Below are positions 7,961-16,426 of a stretch of DNA of 64,000 nucleotides, in pieces. A program made the translations under genes and the position numbers. The stretch is from Paludibacteraceae bacterium (lineage in GTDB: Bacteria > Bacteroidota > Bacteroidia > Bacteroidales > Paludibacteraceae), in assembly GCA_017527905.1 (NCBI GenBank), contig JAFXPK010000003.1:1-64000 (forward strand), read 5' to 3'. The notes beneath the pieces are model-generated. The model searched no databases. It saw nothing but the letters and a program-made list of their open reading frames with translations, and was not told the origin of the DNA. Every line of letters starts with the position of its first letter. Within the stretch, counting starts at the first letter, position 1.

Positions 7961-10417
7961 ATGGATATTAAATACAACAATATGCACAACAAATTCCATA
8001 TACAATTAATAATCAGTCTATTATTTCTATTTTCGATCGCTCAAAACATCTGTGCGGACACTTTGAACGTGCAGTCGGACATACGTACGGTGACGATATA
8101 CAAACAGGGTGCGTTGGTGAACCGGAAAGGCCATGTGAAGGTGCCAGCGGGCGTGACGGTGGTCAAGATGCCGATGCTCAGCCCGGTGTTCAACCAGAAG
8201 ACCCTGCAGGTGGGTATCTCCAACACCGACATCAAATTGGGCAAGGTGGATGCGCAGATTGAGATGCCGAACCGCAAGGAGATCTCGCAAACCAGCGATT
8301 CGCTGGGCAAGCTCTCCAAAATGTACGAAGATTCCATCAGCCTGATACAATACTTCAACAGCGTGTTGGACCATGAGCGTTCCATCCTCCTCTCAAATGA
8401 TAACATCGGAGGGAAAAAGGGATTCAACGACGCGCAACTGAGCGGTGTGGCCGCCTACCTGCGCAAGGACCTTGACGAAATCGTGGAACTCCAGATGGAT
8501 TACTCACAGAAACAGAAACGGTACGAAACGGAGGCACAGACCATTGGTCAGCAGATCAAGATATTGGACGAACGCTCCATGGCGCCGAAAGGGGCGGTCT
8601 ACATCTCTTTGGTGACGGAGGCGCCAGCCGAAACGGAGATCGATCTCAGCTACATAGTGGAGGATGCGAACTGGACTCCCTTCTATGAGTTGAAGATCGC
8701 GGAGGACAAACCTATGATGGAGGTGTCGAAAAAGGTGATTGTGCACCAGAACTCCAAGGAAGACTGGAACGATGTGAAGTTGACCGTCACCAAGACCAAC
8801 CCCTCCGAGAGCAGCTCGAAGCCAGAGCTCAAGCGATACACTGTGCCTAATTCCTCAAGACGACAGGCAAGCACAACCTCTTCAGGGAAGAACATGATAA
8901 AGGTGATGGGTAACGTACGAGACGCCAGAGGAAGCATCCCTGGTGTGATGGTGCGTGCGAAGAATAACCAAACCACCCAAACGGACGAGTCTGGTTTCTA
9001 CCAGATTTTAGTGCCGGAGAACTCCGAATTGACATTCTCCCACGCCAGCCACAAAGATGTGACCCTATCCGTCGACAAGGGGAATATGCAGGTGCTGAAT
9101 GTCGTGATGGTGGAGAACAGCATGAACATCTATGGCCGGGGAGTCAAGGTGAAAGGAAGAGTGTCGGACAATCAGGGTCCATTACCAGGTGCGGATGTGG
9201 TAGTTGTGAACACGGATAATTTTGAAATCACCGATGAAAACGGCTATTTTGAGATAGAGGCAATGGTCGGGAATGTATTGGAAATATCATCCATGGGGTA
9301 TAACACCAAAAAAGTGCAAATAGACAACATGAACTACTCAAGGACAATCGAAATCATGCTGGAGATGGAAGTGCAGTATCTTAAAGATATACAAGTCGAA
9401 GCGGCCTATGGGAAGAAACATAAAAGATCCAATAAAAATGGGCTCTCCGCATCTACCAGCAGCGTAGGTGAAAGTCGTTTGAAGTCCGCTGTGGAAAACT
9501 CAGCCAAAACAGTCACAGTCAGAGGTCTTAGTAGTATCAGAGGTACAAGATCCTCTTCAAGGGGTAGTGACGAACCGCTCTATGTTGTGGATGGCATACC
9601 TGTAGGCGGTGGTTCCGGCAGCGACAATCCGTTGGCATCTATTGACCCGGATGATATCGTTTCGATGGAGGTCTTGAAGGATGCGTCATCCAACAGCATC
9701 TATGGTACACGCGCAGCAAATGGTGTCGTCATGATCACCACGAGAAGCAAAAACTATGGCTCGGATCTATATCGCTCCACCTTCTCCCAATTGGAGGATT
9801 ACACAGCGGAGGCGACCACCCTGAACTCCGTCCCTTCCGACGGCTCGGAGCATGAGGCGATGATCGGCACGGAGTCCATCCCTGCCAAATATACCTACTA
9901 CGCCGCCCCTAAACTCTCCCCGAATGTCTTCATGCTGGCGGAAGTGCCCGATTGGAAGAAGTATGAACTGATGAAAGGCAAGCTGAGACTCTTCCATAAC
10001 AACACGTACATCGGGGAATCTTACTGGACCCCGGTAGCGATCGAAGACACCCTGCACTTCTCCGTCGGCGTCGAAAAGAACATCGGCGTAGAACGTAGGC
10101 TGAAGGCGACCAACAGGAGCAAGAACCTACTGAAAACCTCCAATAAGGTTTTGCGGGAATGGGAGATCATCGTGAAGAACAACAAGGATTTCACGGTGGA
10201 CGTCACCGTCGAGGACCAGATCCCTGTCTCCACCCACTCGGACGTCAAGGTGAACCTCATAGAGTCCTCCCAAGCGAAGATGAACGAGGAGACCGGCAGA
10301 CTCACATGGGAAGTGAAACTCGCGCCAGGGGAGAAAAAGGTCATCAACCTCCAGTATGAGGTCTCTGTGAAGAATAGCAATTACAAGTATATCATATCGA
10401 ACAATAATGATTTATAA
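7961..10417 (+). CDS. MuiA/DUF4139 family protein with inserted carboxypeptidase-regulatory and SusC-type plug segments
   Basis: Exported envelope protein of about 818 residues. It has a signal peptide (MHNKFHIQLIISLLFLFSIA, cleavage near ICA-DTL), then a DUF4140-like N-terminal domain (VTIYKQGALVNRKGHVKVPA), a coiled-coil stretch, and the two halves of DUF4139, the second with TYYAAPKLSPNVFMLAEVP and TVEDQIPVSTHSDVKVNL. Between the halves lie two carboxypeptidase-regulatory-like beta domains (about 8890-9118 and 9133-9370) and a TonB-receptor plug-like piece (about 9470-9760) with EPLYVVDGIPVGG, SMEVLKDASSNSIYGTRAAN and GVVMITTR. No beta-barrel follows. ATG 7982 is an equally possible start. 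The downstream gene is a paralogue lacking the plug. The role is unknown; MuiA means mucoidy inhibitor in the original description. Confidence 0.82.
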   Translation: MDIKYNNMHNKFHIQLIISLLFLFSIAQNICADTLNVQSDIRTVTIYKQGALVNRKGHVKVPAGVTVVKMPMLSPVFNQKTLQVGISNTDIKLGKVDAQIEMPNRKEISQTSDSLGKLSKMYEDSISLIQYFNSVLDHERSILLSNDNIGGKKGFNDAQLSGVAAYLRKDLDEIVELQMDYSQKQKRYETEAQTIGQQIKILDERSMAPKGAVYISLVTEAPAETEIDLSYIVEDANWTPFYELKIAEDKPMMEVSKKVIVHQNSKEDWNDVKLTVTKTNPSESSSKPELKRYTVPNSSRRQASTTSSGKNMIKVMGNVRDARGSIPGVMVRAKNNQTTQTDESGFYQILVPENSELTFSHASHKDVTLSVDKGNMQVLNVVMVENSMNIYGRGVKVKGRVSDNQGPLPGADVVVVNTDNFEITDENGYFEIEAMVGNVLEISSMGYNTKKVQIDNMNYSRTIEIMLEMEVQYLKDIQVEAAYGKKHKRSNKNGLSASTSSVGESRLKSAVENSAKTVTVRGLSSIRGTRSSSRGSDEPLYVVDGIPVGGGSGSDNPLASIDPDDIVSMEVLKDASSNSIYGTRAANGVVMITTRSKNYGSDLYRSTFSQLEDYTAEATTLNSVPSDGSEHEAMIGTESIPAKYTYYAAPKLSPNVFMLAEVPDWKKYELMKGKLRLFHNNTYIGESYWTPVAIEDTLHFSVGVEKNIGVERRLKATNRSKNLLKTSNKVLREWEIIVKNNKDFTVDVTVEDQIPVSTHSDVKVNLIESSQAKMNEETGRLTWEVKLAPGEKKVINLQYEVSVKNSNYKYIISNNNDL

Positions 10418-12320
10418 GATAATGAAACATACGATGAAACGCATGAAGGTTTATAGTTTCCTATTGTTTGGATGTCTCTCATTCCATGCCCTTGACGGGG
10501 TAGCCGCCGCCACCGAGGCACGGTCGCAGATCAAAGAAGTGATGGTATATGCCACAGGCGCCATGGTGAAACGCACCGCCAACGTGAACGCTAAGAGCGG
10601 CACGACGGAGGTGAAGATCCCTCTGCTGACTCCCCTGCTGGAGCAAAACTCCATACAGGTGGGCGTGAAAGGGGGTAGCGTGACGCTCGCCTCCATCAAG
10701 TACGATGTGGAGATACCTGACCGCAAGCAGATCGGCAAGGAGGTGGAGGACCTGACGAGACGCTCCGCCGCGCTACGGGACTCCATCGACATACTGATGG
10801 GTAAGAGCGGTGTGCTCGACAAGGAACGTGAACTGATCCTGAAGAGCAACAACATCGGCGGCGACAACGGCTTCACGGCTCCTACCCTGCAAGGCATCAC
10901 CTCGTATGTGCGCAAAGACCTCAACGAGATCATCAACATGCAATATGCCTACCAACAGAAGATCAGGAAGTGCCAGGACGAGCTGGTAGTGAACGAGCAG
11001 AAGGTCAACTTGCTTTACGAGAAGCAGATGGAGCCGATGAGCGTCGTGCTGGTCACCCTGGACGCACCTTACGGCACGAACTGTGAGCTGGAGATCAGCT
11101 ATTTCGTGAAGAACGCGGCTTGGATGCCCTTCTACGAGGCCCGCATCGACAGGAACGACACGAAACTGCACCTGGTACAGAAGGCTTACATCAGCCAAGG
11201 TAGCAAGGAGATGTGGCCGAACGTGGACCTCATCCTGTCGCAAAACGACCCGAGCGTGAGCAACGAGAAACCTGAGCTGGGACGCTATAGCATCCCTTCC
11301 TGCCGGTACATCGGACAGAAAATATCTACCGTCTCAAACAACAACCCCTATGTGAAGGTGATGGGTGTGGTGCGTGATAGGAAAGGTCCGCTGAAGGATG
11401 CCTTGGTGACCTGCGGCGAAGACCGTAAGACCCAGACCGACGCCAACGGTTACTACGAGTTGCTGGTGCCGAAAAGTAGTACCGTGAAATATGACTATAC
11501 AGGCTATAAGACTGCCCAAAGCTCGGTCGACGGAAAGAATGCGGTCATCAAGAATGTCAACATGGAGACCAACTCCTCCCAGGTCTTGGAGAACCGAATG
11601 GACAAGAAGTACCTGAACTATATTGACCAAAACAGATCGTCGAACGCCCTTGTCGCTATCCATATCGATTCCAAACCCAAGAGTGGCATCGAATCGGACA
11701 TCCCGCTCATGATTATCCGCAACGTCACGGACAATGTGCCCGGAAAGAACACGATCCCGGACGATGGCGCAGACCATGAAGTGATGGTGAAGGATATCCT
11801 CGTCGATGCGGAATACAACTATTTCGCGGTCCCGAAACTCTCGAAGGACGTCTACATGGTGGCTTCCATCCCGAACTGGAAAAAGCTGGACTTGCTCGAC
11901 GGAAACGTGAAGATATACCTCAACAACGTCTACATGGGCGAAAGCTTCATCAACGCCAGACAGGTGGAGGACACGCTGAACCTCTCCATCGGAAAGGATA
12001 GGGAGCTGGCTGTGGACCGCAAGGACCTGAAGACCTACGCCTCCAAAGGCCTGATAAAAACATCCGACAAGATGGAGCGTGAATGGCTGATCACGGTGAA
12101 GAACAACAAATCGAAACCGGTGAAGATCACGGTGGAGGACCAATTCCCTGTCTCCACGTCGGACGACGTCAAGGTCGTGCTGATAGACAACGGTGGAGCT
12201 GAAGTGGACGAGAAAGAGGGTAAACTCACTTGGAAGCTGAACTTGAAACCGAACGAGAAGAAGGAGCTGAAGTTCTCCTACTCCGTCAAATCCAAGGTCA
12301 GGGGATTCACGGTGGACTAA
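10407..12320 (+). CDS. MuiA/DUF4139 family protein, second paralogue
   Basis: 637 residues. It overlaps the end of the preceding paralogue by 11 nt, which suggests translational coupling. Signal peptide about residues 6-35 (FLLFGCLSFHALDGVAA). It has the same plan as its neighbour: DUF4140 (VMVYATGAMVKRTANVNA), coiled-coil, and two DUF4139 halves (TVEDQFPVSTSDDVKVVL near the end). Here only one carboxypeptidase-regulatory-like domain is inserted (about 11340-11570, VKVMGVVRDRKGPLKDALV), with no plug piece. A start at 10422 (MKHTMKRMKV) is also possible. Probably a periplasmic or outer-membrane associated protein; function unknown. Confidence 0.85.
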   Translation: MIYKIMKHTMKRMKVYSFLLFGCLSFHALDGVAAATEARSQIKEVMVYATGAMVKRTANVNAKSGTTEVKIPLLTPLLEQNSIQVGVKGGSVTLASIKYDVEIPDRKQIGKEVEDLTRRSAALRDSIDILMGKSGVLDKERELILKSNNIGGDNGFTAPTLQGITSYVRKDLNEIINMQYAYQQKIRKCQDELVVNEQKVNLLYEKQMEPMSVVLVTLDAPYGTNCELEISYFVKNAAWMPFYEARIDRNDTKLHLVQKAYISQGSKEMWPNVDLILSQNDPSVSNEKPELGRYSIPSCRYIGQKISTVSNNNPYVKVMGVVRDRKGPLKDALVTCGEDRKTQTDANGYYELLVPKSSTVKYDYTGYKTAQSSVDGKNAVIKNVNMETNSSQVLENRMDKKYLNYIDQNRSSNALVAIHIDSKPKSGIESDIPLMIIRNVTDNVPGKNTIPDDGADHEVMVKDILVDAEYNYFAVPKLSKDVYMVASIPNWKKLDLLDGNVKIYLNNVYMGESFINARQVEDTLNLSIGKDRELAVDRKDLKTYASKGLIKTSDKMEREWLITVKNNKSKPVKITVEDQFPVSTSDDVKVVLIDNGGAEVDEKEGKLTWKLNLKPNEKKELKFSYSVKSKVRGFTVD

Positions 12321-12342
12321 TCTGAAACGAACCACATAAGAG

Positions 12343-12828
12343 ATGAAAGCATTACTGAAATATTGGACAGGGGCTCTGCTCGGACTCCTTCTCTCCGCTA
12401 ACCTCTCCGCCCAACAAGGCGCAACCGCGGCGAAGGGGGAGGCGACTGTTCCCGCCGCACAAGATACGGTCTACTCGCAGGTGCAGACGGACCGCAGGGC
12501 GATCTACCCAGGAGGCACATCCGCCTGGGAGGCCTTCTTCGCCAAGAACCACAGATACCCTGAGGTGGCAAAAGCCTCCGGACTACAAACCACCGTCGTC
12601 GTCCGTTTCATCATCCAAAAGGATGGTAGCGTCACCGACCCCGAAATCATCTGCAGCTCCCATCCTCTCTTCACGGAGGAGGTGCTCCGCCTCCTGAAGA
12701 TAATGCCGAAATGGAAGCCTGCGCTGAAACAGGGCAAGCCGTGCGCCTCCTACTACAAACTCCCCTTCATATTCGAACTGAAGGAGACTCCTGTGGATTG
12801 GGCGATAAAGCGTTACGGAAGGAAATGA
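12343..12828 (+). CDS. TonB C-terminal-domain protein
   Basis: 161 residues: a signal peptide (ALLGLLLSANLSAQ, about 1-24), a short linker, and a TonB C-terminal domain (about 65-153) with YPEVAKASGLQTTVVVRFII, DGSVTDPEI and a conserved W-P-ALKQGKP segment. It lacks the N-terminal transmembrane anchor and Pro-rich spacer of a working TonB, so it is one of the free periplasmic TonB_C proteins of Bacteroidota. It lies 22 nt after the second MuiA gene, in the same probable operon. A partnership with the plug-like insert two genes upstream is tempting but only inferred. Confidence 0.8.
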   Translation: MKALLKYWTGALLGLLLSANLSAQQGATAAKGEATVPAAQDTVYSQVQTDRRAIYPGGTSAWEAFFAKNHRYPEVAKASGLQTTVVVRFIIQKDGSVTDPEIICSSHPLFTEEVLRLLKIMPKWKPALKQGKPCASYYKLPFIFELKETPVDWAIKRYGRK

Positions 12829-13259
12829 ATCTCCCCTTTGGATCGCCCCTCCATCCTAAATTTTACATTTACTGCATGTTAAGGCGGGTTTCCTGAAACT
12901 CTTGGATTATGTCATGGAATCTGCCTTATATGCTACGTTCTTGCCTCTATGTGCGTTGACCTTTTCGTTGAAAAAATAATTTTAGTAGAAATTTTTTACC
13001 TTATTCCTTTGATAACAAATAAGTTTTCATATAACTTTGCAAATAAATTGTCGACTGACAGTGTTGATGTGTATAAAAACACGTGAATATTTACAAATGT
13101 GTATGTAGGTAAGTGTCCGTTATAGGAAGACGAAGAGTGATTTTTGGTTGTTTATTGTGTATGTTTCCATGGGTTTCCACGCTTGCTCTCTCCTTTGTAA
13201 GTTGACGAAAGATAATTTTTTGTATTAGGATAAAATATAACCATTATTGATCATTTATT
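12829..13259. other. 431-bp intergenic stretch with promoter and long leader
   Basis: AT-rich. It holds a good Bacteroidota promoter at 13008-13039 and then about 210 nt of apparent 5' leader before the next gene. No coding frame, tRNA or known riboswitch was recognised in it. No clear terminator follows the TonB_C gene. Confidence 0.5.
13008..13039 (+). promoter_or_regulatory. Bacteroidota sigma-ABfr type promoter
   Basis: TTTG (13008-13011), a 20-bp spacer and TAACTTTG (13032-13039) match the Bacteroidota consensus fully. The predicted transcript starts near 13046 and reads into the type IX substrate gene and the surface-protein gene. Confidence 0.7.
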
Positions 13260-13721
13260 ATGCTAAAGCAAGTAATCATGCTGGCGACGTTGACGGGGGT
13301 GCCGATACTATGCCACTCCCAGACGAACGTCTACAGTTCGGCGGCCGAGCGTACGGAAGATGGTATGACGCTCTACCATGTGGTAGGGAATGCGGTGGCC
13401 TTGGAGGCGGAGGACGGTGCGTTATCGACGGGTAATCTCATCCCGTATAGCGTGGCGACCACCACAGGGCTGGAGCTCACCGACGTCACGCTCCTTTCGG
13501 TTTATCCGAACCCCACGAAAGATGTGCTCGTGCTAAGTACGGGCGAGTTAAAGAACCTGACGATGACCCTGACCAATGCGGAGGGACAACAATTGTTGGC
13601 CGCCCCGGTGAGGGATAGCGAGACACGGATCGACTTCTCCCGCTATGCGTCCGGGCTATACCACCTCACGCTGACAAGTGGCGATTCGGTGGTTAAGACA
13701 TTCAGTATCGTCAAGAGATGA
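13260..13721 (+). CDS. Small protein with type IX secretion C-terminal sorting domain
   Basis: 153 residues: a weak signal peptide (MLKQVIMLATLTGVPILCHS), about 55 residues without recognised domain, then a type A C-terminal sorting domain (about 78-153). The sorting domain starts LLSVYPNPTKDVLVLS and contains YASGLYHLTLTSGDSVVKTF and a final Lys-Arg. Such domains send cargo through the type IX secretion system to the surface. The passenger is extraordinarily short, so the product may be a peptide ligand, a remnant of a larger protein, or an operon partner of the following surface protein. Annotation of the tail is secure; the function is not. Confidence 0.75.
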   Translation: MLKQVIMLATLTGVPILCHSQTNVYSSAAERTEDGMTLYHVVGNAVALEAEDGALSTGNLIPYSVATTTGLELTDVTLLSVYPNPTKDVLVLSTGELKNLTMTLTNAEGQQLLAAPVRDSETRIDFSRYASGLYHLTLTSGDSVVKTFSIVKR

Positions 13722-13803
13722 CGGAGGAGCCTAGCGGTGGTTCCATGTCGTCACAAGCAAGTATCTAGAGAAACATAAAATATTAATCATTAAGTTATTA
13801 CAA

Positions 13804-16155
13804 ATGAAAAAAATTTTTACGATTGTCGCGATGACATTGTTGTGGATAGCGTCGCTGTGGGCGCAGGTTCCACAAAAGTTAACCTATCAGGCTGTAATAC
13901 GCGATGTTGTGGGTAATGTGGTCAACAACCAGGATTTGGCGGTACAGATCTCCATCCTGCAAGGCTCATTGGATGGTCCTGTTGTCTATTCAGAGAACCA
14001 CACCACCAGCACGACCGTCAACGGAGTGATCACGCTTGAGGTCGGAGGCGGAAAGACGTCGTACGACTTCACCTCCATCGATTGGAGCAATGGTCCTTTC
14101 TACATCCGCTCCACGGCTGAACTGAACGGCAAGAGCATCTCTGTCACTTCCCAGTTGTTGAGCGTTCCCTACGCGCTCTATGCGCAGCGCTCATTCTTCT
14201 CTGAGAAGGTGGATGAGAAGTTCCTGAACGATATCATCGACGCCAAGATCCAGAGCGCTTTGGAGGAGAAGGAAGCCGAGTGGCAAAGCAAGATCGAGGC
14301 GCTCGAGGCGGCTTTGGACTCCATCTCCGCACAATTGCAGGTGCCACCGGTCGACACGATTCCTAGCGACACCATCCCGACTGACACCACGGAGATTATT
14401 CCTACCGACACTGTTCCTACCGATACGACACCTGTGGACACAGTGTTCAAGTCGGCCGCCGTACATGGAGTGTTGCCGGGTAAGTTCTCCATGGGAGAGA
14501 ATTTGAAGGTGCATTTTTCCAAGGGAATGTTGCAATACCTCGCCTACAAGAATGTTTGGAGATTCGCGAAGACCCAATATGACATGATTGGGAAAAGTTT
14601 CTTGAATTACTGGATGTATCCTGCCAAAGGGTGGGTTGACAGGTATGAACATGGAGCTGGCACTGTTGATAAACCAGAGTGTGAATATGATCTTAGAGAT
14701 TATGTATTCTGGGACATTCATTATGATTATTGGGGAGACGGACAAATGGGCGGTCAAGCTGTCCATAATGGAGGAAACATAGCAAACAAATGGTGGAATC
14801 CTTCTGCCGAAGAATGGCGGTATCTTTTCACTAAAAGAGAAAATGCAGGCAAGCTCCTTTCAAAGGGAGAAGTGAATGGTGTAAAGGGATATATTATCTT
14901 GCCGGATGATTGGTCTGCCCCTTCCGAAATAGTTTTCACTCCTCTATCAGAGGATTGCTCAGTTAATGCCTACGATAAAAAGAGTTGGGAAAAGATGGAA
15001 TCGCTAGGTGCGGTCTTCATGCCATTTGCTGGCTATTGGTCATGGGGAGGAATGGAAAGTACGTCCTTGAGCTTGTCAGAAAATGGGAAATGCCCTGTAT
15101 GGGATGATGAACTAGCTTGGCCCGAAAATGACCCTATTAACGAGTTTAATAGTGGCAGAGAAGAACATTATTTGCGACTCGTAGTAACGGATAGCATAGC
15201 GAAAGGAATAATGCAGGGAGGAGACATTGAGAATGAAGATCTTGATGGCGAAGATGATGTGACACCAAACAATTACATGGCTGAAGGTCAACCAGATTTG
15301 ACAAACGTTGACATGAAGGCTGGTCTCCTTAACGGAAAGTTCTCTGTGTCCGATACCAAGCAAGTGAATTTCTCCCAAGGAAATCTTCAGTACAATTCGG
15401 AATCTAAAACATGGCGTTTCGCAGCAGCCCAATATTACCATATTACACCAAGAGGATGGGAGCAGAACGGCCTGTCGCGTACCGAAGATGGTTGGTCAGA
15501 TGCGTTCTGTTGGGCTTCATCTGGTTATGCCTATGATCCTCTTTTCCGTATAACACATGACGACTTTTTCAAAGAAATTCCAGACATCTCAGGCACAAAA
15601 TATGACTGGGGAGTATATAACGCTATCTCCAATGGTGGAAATACACCGAACATTTGGCGTACTCTCACCGACGTGGAGTGGAAATACCTTGCGTCAAGAA
15701 AAAAAGATGGGAATAGTCTCTGTTTTCCAGCTGCAGTGAATGGTGTGTCCGGAATGCTCTTCTTGCCAGACGATTGGGATTTCGATAACGGAATCACCAT
15801 CTCATGGCATAATGAAGATGGAACCACTGACTATGGTACCAACATTATTAAGGAAGAGCAGTGGTCTCAGATGGAATCGCTTGGGGTTGTTTTCTTGCCT
15901 AGCGCAGGAATTGTTCAATATGGACGCACCTTTGACATGGACGATCTAGGATATACCAGTTGGATTGATGGCTCTTATTGGAGCTCCACCAAATATGATA
16001 AATACATGTATTCGTGGGGAGCTCTTATTCATGTAAATTCGATAGATCCTTACGAGAGTGCCAATCCATATATTTTAGACACTGATGTAGTATTTGATGG
16101 CATCCGTCGTCATGTCGGTTGCTCCGTCCGCCTAGTACGTGACGTGACCGAGTAA
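13804..16155 (+). CDS. Two-domain surface protein (Bacteroidales repeat family)
   Basis: 783 residues. A signal peptide (about 1-20) is followed by an N-terminal beta domain (VPQKLTYQAVIRDVVGNVVN, about 21-125), a short coiled-coil (about 136-180), and a Thr/Asp/Pro linker made of repeated DT-P/T-TD units (about 185-215). Two copies of a large domain then follow (about 222-465 and 495-783). The copies share GKFS, a VxFSxGxLQY segment, WRFA, NGG(N), a LPDDW motif and WxxMESLG, and the second ends RHVGCSVRLVRD. This family is frequent in gut and oral Bacteroidales and its role is unknown; adhesion or glycan contact is a guess. Both repeat domains are visibly more AT-rich than the N-terminal part. 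Same direction as the type IX substrate 82 nt upstream. Confidence 0.72.
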   Translation: MKKIFTIVAMTLLWIASLWAQVPQKLTYQAVIRDVVGNVVNNQDLAVQISILQGSLDGPVVYSENHTTSTTVNGVITLEVGGGKTSYDFTSIDWSNGPFYIRSTAELNGKSISVTSQLLSVPYALYAQRSFFSEKVDEKFLNDIIDAKIQSALEEKEAEWQSKIEALEAALDSISAQLQVPPVDTIPSDTIPTDTTEIIPTDTVPTDTTPVDTVFKSAAVHGVLPGKFSMGENLKVHFSKGMLQYLAYKNVWRFAKTQYDMIGKSFLNYWMYPAKGWVDRYEHGAGTVDKPECEYDLRDYVFWDIHYDYWGDGQMGGQAVHNGGNIANKWWNPSAEEWRYLFTKRENAGKLLSKGEVNGVKGYIILPDDWSAPSEIVFTPLSEDCSVNAYDKKSWEKMESLGAVFMPFAGYWSWGGMESTSLSLSENGKCPVWDDELAWPENDPINEFNSGREEHYLRLVVTDSIAKGIMQGGDIENEDLDGEDDVTPNNYMAEGQPDLTNVDMKAGLLNGKFSVSDTKQVNFSQGNLQYNSESKTWRFAAAQYYHITPRGWEQNGLSRTEDGWSDAFCWASSGYAYDPLFRITHDDFFKEIPDISGTKYDWGVYNAISNGGNTPNIWRTLTDVEWKYLASRKKDGNSLCFPAAVNGVSGMLFLPDDWDFDNGITISWHNEDGTTDYGTNIIKEEQWSQMESLGVVFLPSAGIVQYGRTFDMDDLGYTSWIDGSYWSSTKYDKYMYSWGALIHVNSIDPYESANPYILDTDVVFDGIRRHVGCSVRLVRDVTE

Positions 16156-16219
16156 GTATTGGAGATCCCTGACCGGATCTGTTGATAAACAATAGATTCC
16201 TATCAGGCACATTTATGGC

Positions 16220-16258
16220 AAGCCCCCCTGGTCAGATCTGACATCTGCAGGGGGGCTT
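16220..16258 (+). terminator. Hairpin after the surface-protein gene
   Basis: Perfect 11-bp stem: AAGCCCCCCTG (16220-16230) pairs with CAGGGGGGCTT (16248-16258). It is followed by ACTTATTTA rather than a pure U-tract. Confidence 0.7.
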
Positions 16259-16324
16259 ACTTATTTACTGCGCCCCTGACGCAAAAAAGAGTGTGGAGTG
16301 GGAAGATAATGCCATAAGAATCCA

Positions 16325-16332
16325 TATATTTG
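16325..16332 (+). promoter_or_regulatory. Candidate -7 element for the LRR gene
   Basis: TATATTTG matches TAnnTTTG and is followed by C. No convincing -33 element is seen. The predicted 5' leader is about 88 nt. Confidence 0.4.
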
Positions 16333-16426
16333 CAGAAAGTGTTGGTCTCTGATATTATCTGAAAAAAATCCGCACCCATATCATCAAGAAATTTTAAAAC
16401 ATACTTTCCCTAAAGATTCACGCAAC

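Noticed and set aside
11334..12335. 333-codon open frame opposite the second MuiA gene
   Set aside because: Composition rich in Val, His, Leu and Arg, typical of antisense frames; the MuiA gene has the conserved features.
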